Under the pieces are notes generated by a model. It saw nothing but the letters and a program-made list of their open reading frames with translations. It was not told the origin of the DNA and ran no database searches. Made by a program: the position numbers and the translations under genes. This document shows positions 37,695-50,236 of a DNA stretch of 64,000 nucleotides, in pieces (position 1 is the stretch's first letter; the number at the start of each line of letters is the position of its first letter). Origin of the DNA: Gymnogyps californianus. Taxonomy: Eukaryota > Chordata > Aves > Accipitriformes > Cathartidae. The stretch is from the NCBI RefSeq assembly GCF_018139145.2, contig NC_059500.1:55951580-56015579 (forward strand), read 5' to 3'.

Positions 37695-38286
37695 TGTCAC
37701 GGTTTAACCCCAGCCAGGAACTAAGCACCATGCAGCCGCTCCCCCCTCCCCCCTCCCAGTGGGGTGGGGATGAGGATCGGGGGAAAAACGTGAAACTTGT
37801 GGGTTGAGATAAGAGCAGTTTAATAACTAAAGTAAAATAAAGTATAATACTAACTAATAATAATAAAAAATATAATAATAATTGTAATGAAAAGGAATAT
37901 AACAAAAAAAAAGAGAGAAATAAACCCCAAGAAAATACAAGTGATGCACAACGCAGTTGCACACCACCCACTGACCGATGCCCCAGTGATCCACCCCTCC
38001 TGGCCAACTCCCCCCAGTTTATATACTGAGTGTGACGTTCTATGGTATGGAATATCCCTTTGGCTAGTTCGGATCAGCTGCCCTGGCTATGCTCCCTCCC
38101 AGCTTCTTGCACACCTGCTTGCTGGCAGAGCATGGGAGACTGAAAAGTCCTTAACTTAGGATAAGCGCTACTTAGCAACAACTAAAACATCAGCGTGTTA
38201 TCAGCATTATTCTCGCACTAAATCCAAAACAGACTGTACCAGCTACTAAGAAGAAAATTAACTCTATCCCAGCTGAAACCAGGACA
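37695..38286 (-). mobile_element. solo ERV LTR (ERVL-like), antisense, perfect 5-bp target duplication
   Basis: On the + strand it reads TGTCACGGTTTAACCCCAGC to CAGCTGAAACCAGGACA, so its sense direction is right to left. It is homologous to 22072-22692 in reverse: shared words include the TATA region (TTTATATACTG at about 38018-38028), GTGATGCACAACGCAGTTGC and GCACCATGCAGCCGCTC. It is flanked on both sides by ATCAG (37690-37694 and 38287-38291), a perfect 5-bp target-site duplication that fixes both ends exactly. There are no viral genes between the duplications, so it is a solo LTR formed by LTR-LTR recombination. Confidence 0.95.
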
Positions 38287-39629
38287 ATCAGAAAAATGTT
38301 TATTGACTCCTGTGTTCCATTTTCTCTTTCTGCTTCAGCTCCTTAAACAGAGTCCAGAATTCATTAATGCCTTGCATGTTTCAATTAAAAGTATCACTGA
38401 TAATTATCCTGAGGTTGCTAAGAGCCCTCAGCAAGCCAGGAGGACTATTAGTATTGCAATCTCAAGAATACAGAGTTGCAAGGTACCTTTTACTTGATCG
38501 CTTTGCACAGGGCAGCTCTGCCTCTGCCGATCCACAGCAGCAGATACTGGATCTATACAGCAAAGAAGAATGGTGTTAGCTGAACTGAGGCAGCAGAACG
38601 AGCTCCCTCCCTAGAGTTTCTACCATGTCAGCTGGGCAGTAAGAATAACAGAGAGAGAGCAAAGACACCTACAGACAACGGTACAGTAGGTGAAAAACAG
38701 AGTTGACTAGTAGAGTTGCAGTAATAGATTTTAATTTGCTAAAAGAAAGAAGGGCAATAAATAGAACATATGTGCATATAGTAACCCAGCTGATGGATAT
38801 GCTGGTGAAATAAAAGAGATGGAATAAACAAGTTCTGAGAAATCCCAGTTGTCAATTTCCTCCTATTAAGAATAACGAACTGAGATACTTCTTGTGCACG
38901 CAGGATTATTGTCCCTGTACTCACATCAGGCTAGTGTTTTTAATCGGTGACTTTTGATTCTGGAACAGTTGGGTTGTTTCCAGCTTTTCCATCCACACTT
39001 GCCTCTGGATTACTTTCTTCCAATGCTTTCTCTTTCCAGAGAAGCAACAATCTGTATGTCCTCCTGAAGGACACACAAGGACGCAGCACATGCCAAAGCT
39101 GCTAAAAAGATCGGAAGAATAATATGTGTATACACTCATCCCTCTTCATACAGATTTATGAGCTTAAGCCATGCCAGAACAAGGCTTGGAGCACAACAGA
39201 GAGCTTTCCAAAAATTCTTCTGTCCATGTTTCACTGGACCATTTTGGTTCAATGAAACATACTCGAAGTGTTTGTTAAGTCAAAACTCCTCTCTTCTTTG
39301 GTGTTCAGTTTAGACTGTTGCACAGATGTCATGATGTATAGACCATTTTGCTGAATGAATGCTGTGCCTTTCACTGTACGATTTGTTGGCCTGCAGTCTG
39401 CAGAGTGTTACACAATAGGAGAGTAAATGATTGTTTACATGGGAACAAATTGCTGATGTGTTTAGCTCAATACCATGTCTCCACTTCTTCCTGGTGTCTG
39501 TTGAGACACTTAAGCCATTTAAGTTGCTGATAATATCAGCAAAAGACATGACGTTTTAGGTGAAATTGAATTTTTCAGTGCTAAGCATGAATGGCTGAAA
39601 GGAGAGGCAAGCAGGTTAAGAAGGAACAA

Positions 39630-40060
39630 CCATGGTGCGGTGAGCTTGCTGTTACCAGGGCCCTGCCCAGCCCCCCGGGGCTCCCCGACCCTGCCCATGG
39701 CCCAGGACCCCACGTCAGCCCCTGGGGCTGTCAGTGCCTCCCCAGTGACGCTGCAGCAGGGCCGGTCTTCAGCTCCCCACAGCCCGGCCCTGCCTGGCCA
39801 TGAGCCCCTCGAGCCAGGCCTACCCATGGGTCCCGCATCCTGGCCTGGCCTCAGCCCATCCTCGTCCCCAGGGAGGTGCCTGATGCGCGGGGCTGGGGCT
39901 GCCCCGGTGCCCCTGGCTGCCCTGCTCCTGGCTGCGGCGGTGGGATGGGTCCTGGCTGCCAGGCCCTGCCCTGCCACCTTGGGGGAGCCCCCAATGCTCC
40001 CAGTCCCCAGGGAGCCCCCAACCCCTCTGGTGACCCGATGGCTTTTGCTGCTGCTACCAG
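39630..40060. other. GC-rich, CpG-poor island
   Basis: A block visibly much richer in G+C than the AT-rich intron around it. By eye it contains about fifteen CpGs, far fewer than its composition predicts, so it looks like methylated and decayed DNA rather than an active CpG-island promoter. Open frames on both strands are long because stops are rare in GC-rich sequence. One of them contains a signal-peptide-like segment (see 39883-40029). It could be an unrecognised repeat, a retrocopy or an old exon. Confidence 0.6.
39883..40029 (+). other. hypothetical exon with signal-peptide-like start (nested candidate)
   Basis: From ATG at 39883 the frame reads MRGAGAAPVPLAALLLAAAV, then GWVLAARPCPA: a short basic start, a hydrophobic core and a small-residue cleavage-like site, as in secreted proteins. 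It reaches CCT CTG|GTGACC at 40029-40030, a possible donor in phase 0. Against it: the ATG context is weak (C at -3), the block is CpG-depleted, and hydrophobic Ala/Leu/Val/Pro stretches arise easily in GC-rich DNA. Product unknown; I recognise no family. Confidence 0.15.
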
Positions 40061-40147
40061 AGGAACAATGGATGCTGGTCGCAAGTGACAGCTCTATTCT
40101 AGGTCTCTCTTTTGGTGGCAGTGGCAGAAACCTGCACCACTGTCTAG

Positions 40148-40306
40148 GAACAGACTCTTGGCTACAGTAACAATGATCGTGACCATGCCATCTGCTTTGC
40201 CGATGAGTTAGCTGACTTTACTATCAATAGGCTGTATTGCAGGTGTTTCTGTGGAAGGCATCCTTCAGCTGATCTAGCGTGTTATCACAACGAGGGAGTA
40301 GAAAAG
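40148..40306 (+). other. hypothetical 53-codon exon-like segment (nested candidate)
   Basis: The segment is bounded by CACTGTCTAG|GAACAG and GAAAAG|GTGAGG and is exactly 53 codons in phase 0. It starts EQTLGYSNNDRDHAICFADE and continues into LADFTINRLYCRCFCGRHPS. It has five cysteines (positions 17, 31, 33, 35 and 45 of the segment) and normal base composition, so its open frame is not a GC artefact. It would join in phase to 39883-40029. No homologue comes to mind. Confidence 0.18.
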
Positions 40307-40431
40307 GTGAGGACCTGATTGCCTGAAGGGCTGACTTCCTGTGGAGGGACATTTGTTTTCCTTTCTTATCTGAAGCTGTTTGCAAAGCTATGAGAGCTCA
40401 TAAATAACTCTACCCTTTTTCTTCTGTTTAG

Positions 40432-40485
40432 TTGGCACTCCATGCTTCCACAGCACCCGGGACTCTGGAGCAGGGAACAGCGTGA
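40432..40485 (+). other. hypothetical terminal exon-like segment (nested candidate)
   Basis: It is preceded by a strong acceptor (CCCTTTTTCTTCTGTTTAG, 40413-40431). Joined in phase 0 to 40306 it adds 17 residues (LALHASTAPGTLEQGTA) and a TGA. Another frame stays open through 40433-40633, so the reading is ambiguous. Confidence 0.12.
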
Positions 40486-42756
40486 GCTGTCACTCTTCCT
40501 ACAGCAGGTCCTTGAGGACCAGCCCATAGCTCTGGCCGTTGTAATAGGAGACTGCCCTTGTTGCAGAGAGCTCACAGGTTACAGATCAAGGCAGATAAAA
40601 AGTGGCAGAAAGGAGATATTCTTACTATCATGACAGCTATTTTGCAAATGCAAAGGAACGTTACCGTCTGTCTCAGCTCCTAAATCCATCTACAGTATTC
40701 AATGTCCTTGTTTTCTGCATTACCTAACTCATACACACAAACATAATCTTCATCTAAGTCTTTTTCCTCTTCGCAAGTCTTCAATAATCTTTCCTATACA
40801 GCTCTGACATTGTGCTGAAATAGTAATTTGCATTTAGTTAACTCTGTGGTAGTTAACTTGCTTAATGTTAGATTCAGGGTGTTGCCTACACCCCCAGGGC
40901 TGAACGTAACACAAGAAGACTAAGTGGGAGGCAGAGCTGTGGTAGGCCCAGGATGATGGGCTCTTAGCAAGTGTGTATGAGTAGCAGCTGCTACCATGAC
41001 TGTTGCTCTGTCCCACGAAGAGGGACTACAAGTCGAAGGCAGCAGCAGTGACTGGAAGATGGACATCAAGACTGAATCCTAGGAATCACAGTGGCTCTCT
41101 GCACATCTTGCTGTTTTCCTTATATGTCTTTAATTTTCTGCTGACAGTTTTTCACAGGATTAACAGCTTCAGTGCGTCAATTTATATTACGGAACCATGT
41201 CCTCTGCCAGTAGCAAAACACAGCCGTTTTTGACAGATGACTGTGTAGACCTTGCAGGCTGTTATGTAAAACCACAGCACTGCAAAGCACTTTGCTGCCA
41301 CAGGATTTTTGTGTTTGAGGAAGGAGGATATTTCATAAAACAGCTTTTTAGCCTGACTTTTTAGATTCCTCTCCGGAGGATTTTGCTAAGTATCTTCTAA
41401 GGGCACAGATAGTCCGACTGGTTGCCTTCCTGATTGGTAGGTAATTCATGGAGGAAACAAAACTTGTGAATTACTGCACTTGCTTTGTACTCAACGTTTC
41501 AATAATGTGTGACTAGACAGAAAATAATAAGGTTGCAGCTAACAAACTTCAACCAAATCTAGTATTATTATGCCAGAACAATGGCCACATATTTGATGTC
41601 TCTTCAAGTTTCTTATGTCTATTAACTTATGTAGTTGTCATCAGTATCTACTGAGTGTCAGATATCTTGGATCTTACTTTGTGTTAATTCTCATGCATGT
41701 TTCCTTGTCGTTTTTTGGTAATCTGGGTTAGATACATATTGCCACAAAAGCTTGTTCTAAATTATCCCAAAGGAGAGGGCACTTGCTGAGATGACCAAGA
41801 ACCTTCCCATGAAACAGTCTTTTGTTAGAAAATACTAATTTTATTGAAACTTTTTGCTGATTGATACATTCCAGTTTTAACAGGCAGAGCTTAGCTTCAT
41901 AGAAATATTTCTGGTTAAGGTACGTTACATGTCTATTGCAGGGCAGCCTATTACTCCAAGTCGGCATTTTGGCTTTGGACATGGGAAGTGCAAGATCAAG
42001 TCTGTGCTCTTTTGAATTCAGATAATAGACTTGAACTTGTGCCTCGCATATCTAAGAGTATGTGCTAAATCCCGTGGAGTATTCCAAAATTGTTCTTAGT
42101 CTCCGTTGTTGGATCAATTTCTCTCCTCATAAGTATAAACCTAGGAAGGGATTTAGATCTGAGCATCCAAACATCTTTACCAGTGAGAGACATGGAGAAA
42201 TACAGAAAGGGGAAAAAGTGCTATTCTCTCGTTTGGGGTTTTTCTTCCAGAAACATTTTTTCAGGCTCTTGTTTTTTGTCCTGATGGGAGGTCATGAACA
42301 TTCTGGAAATCTTCATTTTTCATGGAATGGGAAAATTCTTTCTTTGCAGCTTGACAGATGAACATCTGCAGAGATAAGGAGATTCTGTTGAACTTAATTC
42401 ACATAACTCAGAACACTCTGGTTCATGGCCAGGGGTTTGCCATGTCTAGCCCAGTTCTGGGAAACAGTACCAGAGGTGTGAAAACACCCTGTATGTCAGT
42501 GAGCAGGAATCATGACTAAAAATGTTTTCCTACTGCTACCATTTCTATTCAAATACTTCTGCATCTTTTTATTTAACCTTAGGAGTATGGACTTCGTCGT
42601 ATGTAAATAAATTGCATTTTAAACATTAGTTCTGGTTGTCTGTCTGGAAGATATCAGAGTTGCTGAGGTTAGTACTGTTGATTACCGTTATGTGACATAC
42701 AAAGTTAAATGAGACATTTGCCCAGCCTCTTTACCTTGTTTTCTGATTTGCAGTGA

Positions 42757-43900
<1,144 letters not shown>

Positions 43901-44084
43901 GTTTGATTATGAAGCACTGGAACCCAGAACAGCATATTTCATAATGAGAGACCTGGAAGCTTTGATCACTGACAAATCGTTCAGCCATCAGCAGTTTGCT
44001 GTGGGTAACAATATCTACAGTGTGGAAAGAACAGACAGCTTTGAGTACATAGATCCTGTGGATGGCACTGTGACCAAAAGACAG
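43901..44084 (+). CDS. PGM5: PGM5 coding exon (probably exon 9), residues ~432-493
   Basis: This 184-bp exon's first base completes the arginine codon, then FDYEALEPRTAYFIMRDLEA, LITDKSFSHQQFAVGNNIYS and VERTDSFEYIDPVDGTVTKR, ending Q on a codon boundary before GTATGA. It covers the domain 3-4 linker and the start of domain 4. The sequence is the PGM5 type (MRDLEALITDKSF, QQFAVG) rather than the PGM1 type, which is the clearest paralogue evidence along with the next exon. Confidence 0.97.
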
Positions 44085-47000
44085 GTATGACTGTGGTGAT
44101 GGAGCACCAAAGTTTTGCAACTGTCATATTGTCTCTAACAGTGTTGTTTCTAACGTTCAGCTGGCAAGCCTCTCCATTTATTTATAGGATGGTGTTTTCT
44201 TTACTCTGATAGATACCACATTTCCTACTTAAGATTAGCTCGGTCTGGATAAGATAATCCACCTCTGGTTTAGCTTGCACTTGCTGCGCATAACTGGAGG
44301 CAGTAGTGTTGTAGAGAATATAGGAGGGGTTGGAGTCCCTGTTGACAGCAATGCATGTATAGGGAGGGTTCCCTTTCCTGAACAATGCAAAGTGTCATGT
44401 AGAAAGACAGTCTTTCCTTTTTCTGTTTTCCATCTGAAATCTCTACTTGCTATACATTACAAAAAAAGTTAAAATTTTCTGGCTCTTGGTGACCCACAGG
44501 ATTTGCATAATTAAGGCACAAGATCTGTTGTAGCCAATAGCATGCAGAAGACTTTAGCGGATTGTACCAAATGTAGGCACGTTTGACTTCTCTAGCCCAA
44601 GTGACCGGTTCTGTGTTTCTTCTGGGCTCTGTCCATGATCAGATTCCTTAGCTATCAAGAACTGCAGTTCAAACTGAGCCTTCAGTGTTTTGCAATTCAT
44701 GATGTGCTCAAAAGTAACCATGTACTTCTGCCAGGTGTAAATGTATATTCAAACATCTTGAATATGAGCTATGACTCATATTAAAAAGTGTTCTGATGTT
44801 ATGCTGTTTATTTTTATTGTCCTGTTTTCTCTGGTTTGTAAATTACTTGACCTGACCAGACCCTAGCAAATGATATTACAAGCCATTAAAACTATTGTCA
44901 TGCCATTCTCCTCAGAGTCTTTATAGTTTCCATTCATCATTGCATCCAGAAAACATAAGCAGCCCACCTGCCACTGAGCTACTCTCTTTGTGCATATTAC
45001 TGCTGAAACAAGATACGAGGATATTGTTATATCAAGTGCACTGGAAAATTACAGGCACGGCAGACTTGTGGCCCTTGTACTTTTAAAAAACAGCTTGTGA
45101 ATTTTCAGTGCACTTCTCTTTCCCTTAATTTTCATCAAAAGCCCTTGTCCTAAATTGGAATATAATTGCTAATCATATCACCATGTAACACAAACAGAGA
45201 AACATGACTTGGCCTGTTTTCAAATGGACTCTGAAAGTGAGCCCATAAAACCAGAAAGCATGTTTTTTCATAGGGAGAAGCACGTATTTATTGAGAATAC
45301 AGTTCAACCCATTTGTCTTTTGGCAAGGACACATTCCTAGCTCCATGTGTCTGCAGCCTCAGTGGGATTCTCCAAGCACAATAAAATAAAAGAGGACATT
45401 GATCCACGCAAATGAAACAACAGTTCACTGCTGCCATTTTCCTCAGGTAGCTTGCTCTTGATGTAAATGCAGATGCCTCTTTCTGACTGTCATGAGGTTC
45501 GTGCAGATTTTTCAGCTATGTTTTCAGGAACCTGTTCAAAGTTTTGTTCCCCAGTAGGTAGGGGAGAGAGATTTATATTCAGTGTAACTGCACTATGTCT
45601 CATGAATGAGAAACTGGCTACATGGTAATTAATCAGTGTTAATAAACAGCAGGTTCAGAAAACAAACACAGCAACAACAAAATATGCAGCAAACAATATG
45701 CCCAGACCGTAGCTTCTAATTCATTCTGACTATTGAAACCTATGAATGTTGTTTATCACAGTGAAATAATAAGGCATAAAATTAAATGAAACGTTCTGCT
45801 GTTCTTGAATGAAACGTTCTGTCCTGTTGTGCTAGCCTTTGCACACAGGAGCACATAACAGTGCTGCTCCTGAGGATCTTGCAAGCCAGAAACAGGACCA
45901 GTTGCATTTTTGTGTGAAATTTCAATTAGAAGGATGAGAAGTACAAGTTGCCCGTTATAATGGTTAACTTCGAGCTCTTTAATGAAGCGTTCTTACATTC
46001 TGAGATTCACAGAATAAAACTGTGGAGCTTTGTTATTAAAAGTTCGTTAATGTTTTCTTGGTCCTTCGTTAGATTTGGGATGCAAAGGGCTCTGCCTGTA
46101 GTCTTGGTTATTTTGCATTTCAGTTTGAGCAAGAGTCAGGAAACAGGCATTGAAAAAATTGGAAAAAAGTTATTTATTTCAGATAACTCTCCAGAGATAA
46201 GGCAAAAATTCTTCTCTGTTCAGAATGATATTTCAATCGTGTATCAGCAATAAGGTATTTCCTGTCAGAGTAGCAAGTGTGGCCTCCTATGCCTAGGGGA
46301 CACTCAAGGGTCCATAGAGAAGCAAATAAAATTTGTGATAATTGCAGTATTTTGAAGTAAATGTATAGCCATTTTACACGCTCCTAATTTATGTATGTCT
46401 CTGTGTCTAATATATTGCTGCTAGGTTAGATTTTCTACTGGTGTTACTCCCTGCTGTTATATTTCAGTAACGTTTTTCGAAATCCTAAGATGTTTTGCTT
46501 TAAGTTTGCTGCTTAGTCTTGTTCATGCTAACTTATTATGTTAATTTATTATTATTTATTTAGTTATGAAATTGGTAACTGAAAAAAAAACCCCAAACCA
46601 CTGGAAACCAAACTACGTAGTAAAATATGTAGTAGGTTTAGTTTTCTGAGTACTTCATAGATACTAATACATCAGTAGGCTGTTTAACTGGATTGTAATG
46701 TAAAAGAGAGAAATCCCTGTGAAGCTCCATCTCCATCACATCAGCTTCAAAGCCAGTGAGTTAAACACGGAACATAATTTTGTTTCAAAGTTCCCACACA
46801 GCTCATTAATAGCCATTAGCAGGCCAAATTTGCCTAAAATAAATATCTGCAGATGTTCAGTGTGGGAGCTGTATTGAACCTTTTCATCTGCTTCCTCCCA
46901 GAAAAAAAATTTTCTGTTCCCATAAGAAAACATTATTCTTGTTAGTGACAAATAGTGTGTCCTATTTTATTAAAACTGGAAGTTATTCTGTCCTGTGGGC

Positions 47001-48782
47001 TTTTCAGTGTGTCACTCTTCTTTCTTTTCCTCTTGTGTTGGTTTATAAGTTCTGCATATAAAATTTTATGTTTCATGGAGCTGACACCTTCTATATGATA
47101 AATAGCAAATAAGTGGCTTTAAATTAACAGAGCTTATGTCAGGTGAAAAAATACCATCATGACAAACAGTAAGTAGGCTGCTTGCAATTTCACCAGCTTG
47201 CTTTGACTTTGCTGACCACAAAAGCTCAAAAATGTCAAAAAGGAAAACTTCTATATGTTGGACTGGGTATTCTGTAACAAGCAGGGAAAACCTGTTTGGT
47301 TTTGCCTTTACAGAAGATGCAGAGTCACAGGTTATTCTCCAGGCAATACTTTTTCGTATTTCTTTGGTAACAGTGTTTTTGGCTGGTTTTTTTGGCTTTA
47401 ACAAATGTTTGTAACTCACGGCTTTTAGGTATAATTTCCAGAAAACAGTGAGGTATATAAAAATTTAATAGCTCTCATTAATTTCTGTGGCCTTCCTCAG
47501 TGAAAAGCTTTGCTAAGTGCTTAAATCACTGTTTCCAAGGGGGAGTCAAAAGTCAGATTTTTTGCTGCTGGTCTCTCTGAAAAATGAGTTAAACTAAATC
47601 TCCAGGTGCAAATATCGTGACTTTAAAAGTTGACTTTGACAAGTCCAGCTCTAAAGGCCATTGTTTCCCTCGCATATGATTTCTCCCTGGCACTTAGGAT
47701 TATTGTTTTTAAGAAGTACACTCACTGTCTCTCTGTAATTCCCTTTTACAGAGTATTTTCAGCTGTATGGCAGGAATCCTAGTCTTACAGACAAGTATTA
47801 ACTGTCATCATGCATGTGTAAAAATCAGTACTGTCAGTTGTGTGTCCCTGAGAAATGCAAAATGAATGAAATAATAAGCTCAGAAATAGTACAGTGAACT
47901 GACTGAATGCTAGTTGTGTGTCTATATACGTTGCATAAACATCCTAAGTGCCATTAACTGTAACATCAAACTGGCTACAGATGCTGTAGTTTCGTGGAGC
48001 ATTTTTGTGTCATAAAGTTATGGGAAGAGTTATGGGGAGTGTTTATAAATCCTTTTTATTCCGAAGACCATAATTTAATGAGTGCTGAGACTTCAGATGT
48101 GCTAAACCAAGTAACAATGTGTTATTGTTATTATTGCCAGATAAACATGGAATATGTGGAAGGGTATTCAAGTGGCCTTGCTAGTCATGTCATTGTGGGA
48201 GTTGCTAGGCCTGGCAGGAGCATGCAAAATGCCCGTTTAGTCTTTGGAGCGGAAGACACTCACATGCTCTGATGTTCACACTTTCATTTTGTGCAGATAC
48301 GTTAGACTCCTTTCCTTCTCTCTTAAAGCTGATTGACATTAATGTTCTGTACTTTGAGCTGCTGGTCCTGAGTTTGACAACTATTTGAAACCAACTATAC
48401 CCAGAACTGAAAAACTCTACAGTTTATCTTCTTTCTTTTCACTGTCATAAAGTTAAGTGTAATGAGCAATTAGCAAGAGACAACCCCTTGCTCACAGGAT
48501 CAGATCGTAACAAACTGCTTGTATAATTCAAGGCATCCAAGATGAAATCTTGATTCCATTGAAATCAATGGCAAAACTCCCATTGGCATTGATTGAACCA
48601 TCTCATTACAAAGTTGGCATAATAGAAAATATTAGAAAAACAGGCTCTAAAGCTCAATCTTCCAAATGTAAACTATTTCTGTTTGTCACTTATGCTGTAC
48701 ATATTGAGACTACTAGATAAATTTATGTTGCCAATACATGTTAAAATTAATATATAATACCATGGTAGCAGCTAAAAAAAGT

Positions 48783-48845
48783 TTCATGGTATCACCAAAG
48801 TTAGAGATGGAAGATATCTCTTAGGCCGTCTAATCCAACCCTTTA
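48783..48845 (-). mobile_element. doubtful CR1 3'-tail scrap, antisense
   Basis: ATGGTATCACCAAAGTTAGAGATGG...CGTCTAATCCAACCCTTTAT resembles the reverse complement of a CR1 3' end (agaatcatagaatggtt...gaaaggacc...atctagtccaaccc). The match is degenerate. Confidence 0.4.
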
Positions 48846-48904
48846 TCCATGTGGGTTATTTTCCTGTTGTATATTTTCTAGTGTTAATGGGCATTACACA
48901 GGAA

Positions 48905-49384
48905 AGACATGGACCTGTTGGAGCGGGTCCAGAGGAGGGCCACAAAAATGACCAGAGGGATGGAGCACCTCTCCTATGAGGAAAGGCTGAGAGAGTTGAG
49001 GTTGTTCAGCCTGGAGAAGAGAAGGCTCTGGGGAGACCTTATTGCAGCCTTTCAGCACTTAAAGCGGGCTTGTGAGAAAGATGGGGACAAACTTTTTAGC
49101 AGGGCCTGTTGCGATAGGACAAGGGGTAATGGTTTTAAACTAAAAGAGGGTAGGTTCAGACTAGATATAAGGAAGAGATTTTTTACAATGGGGGTGGTGA
49201 AACACTGGAGCAGGTTGCCCAGAGAGGTGGTAGATGCCCCATCCCTGGAAACGTTCAAGGTCAGGTTGGATGAGGCTCTGAGCAACCTGATCTAGTTGAA
49301 GATGTCCCTGCTTATTGCAGGGGGCTTGGACTAGACCTTTAAAAGACCCTTCCAACCCAAACCATTCTATGATTCTGTGATTAT
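48905..49384 (+). mobile_element. CR1 LINE 3' end with intact C-terminal ORF2 frame
   Basis: A sense CR1 fragment with an uninterrupted 128-codon frame (48909-49295) containing [32 protein letters not shown] and [19 protein letters not shown], the C-terminal end of CR1 ORF2. It is followed by the short 3' UTR, CCCTTCCAACCC and the tail ATTCTATGATTCTGTGATTAT. The open frame and clean tail make it the best preserved and probably youngest CR1 here. It is too 5'-truncated to move. Confidence 0.93.
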
Positions 49385-49944
49385 CAACCAAACAGTGCTT
49401 TACAGAGTGCTGAAGATGTTTTGGCATATACCTAAGGAAACAAAGGTTTCTACTTATACTTTAGAATATTGGAGCACTGTGTTGCTAACATCAGTGTCTT
49501 CTCAAGCTGCTGATAAAACTGGAAGAATAAAATGCTTCTCTCTTAATTGTCTTCTCTCATTTTTTTAATGGTTTACTGCCCCTTAAACAAAAGTAGCAAG
49601 GATCTCAGTTTATGCACTAGCCATTTGCCAACAGCAGGACTAAAAGGGGAAATAAAGTTCAGTGGCATAGCAGAGGTGGCACTTAGCCTAAGGGTACCAT
49701 TTACAGAAAGGGAACTACATTGCATGTTCGTGCAGAGTTGGTAGAGTATTGAAACACTACAACTATCTAACTCTGCAATTTAGTCCTTTAGCCTTAATGG
49801 CCTTCCCGTACAGAAAGTCTGTCTGCTATGGATCTAAGTATATGGTCTGTGGTCTGTAGAAGAATGTGTTCATATATACAGTACGAAAGGGGGGAGGAGG
49901 AAAGAAAAAAAGAGGTGAAGATGGGAGCAAAGAGCAAATTCACA

Positions 49945-50035
49945 GTTAATTAATAATAAATCCTTTTTATTCTACACACAGTTAATGTGCATTAATTAGT
50001 CTACTTGAAATTAATTAACACCTTCCTTAAATTAA
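49945..50035. other. TAAT-rich cluster
   Basis: TTAATTAATAATAAAT, GTTAATGTGCATTAATTAG and GAAATTAATTAACACC occur within 90 bp. These are dense homeodomain-type cores but also simply very AT-rich, so regulatory meaning is uncertain. Confidence 0.25.
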
Positions 50036-50153
50036 GTTTCCCAAGTTGTACTACAGACTCTTGTTGAAATTCTTGTAATCAGATATTGATGCATGGTCTA
50101 TGAGGTGTAGCAACTGATCCTGTCTTTTGTATTCATTATTGACAACTGTTTTT

Positions 50154-50236
50154 TGATCTTGGGATCCTGTAGCTATTTCTTAGGCCACTGATCCTTGCTG
50201 ATCTTATGACTATTTCTCAGGCCATTGATTTTGTGG
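50154..50236. repeat. imperfect direct repeat, ~40-45 bp units
   Basis: Unit 1 (50154-50198) and unit 2 (50199-50236) both begin TGATCTT and share CTATTTCTTAGGCCACTGAT / CTATTTCTCAGGCCATTGAT. Unit 2 lacks about seven bases near its start. It is a local tandem duplication just upstream of the exon at 50521. Confidence 0.65.

Noticed and set aside
39519..39977. 152-codon - strand frame over the GC-rich island
   Set aside because: Ala/Gly/Arg/Pro-rich translation produced by base composition, without start context or homology.
48909..49295. 128-residue protein as a host gene
   Set aside because: It is the C-terminus of CR1 ORF2, followed by the CR1 3' tail.
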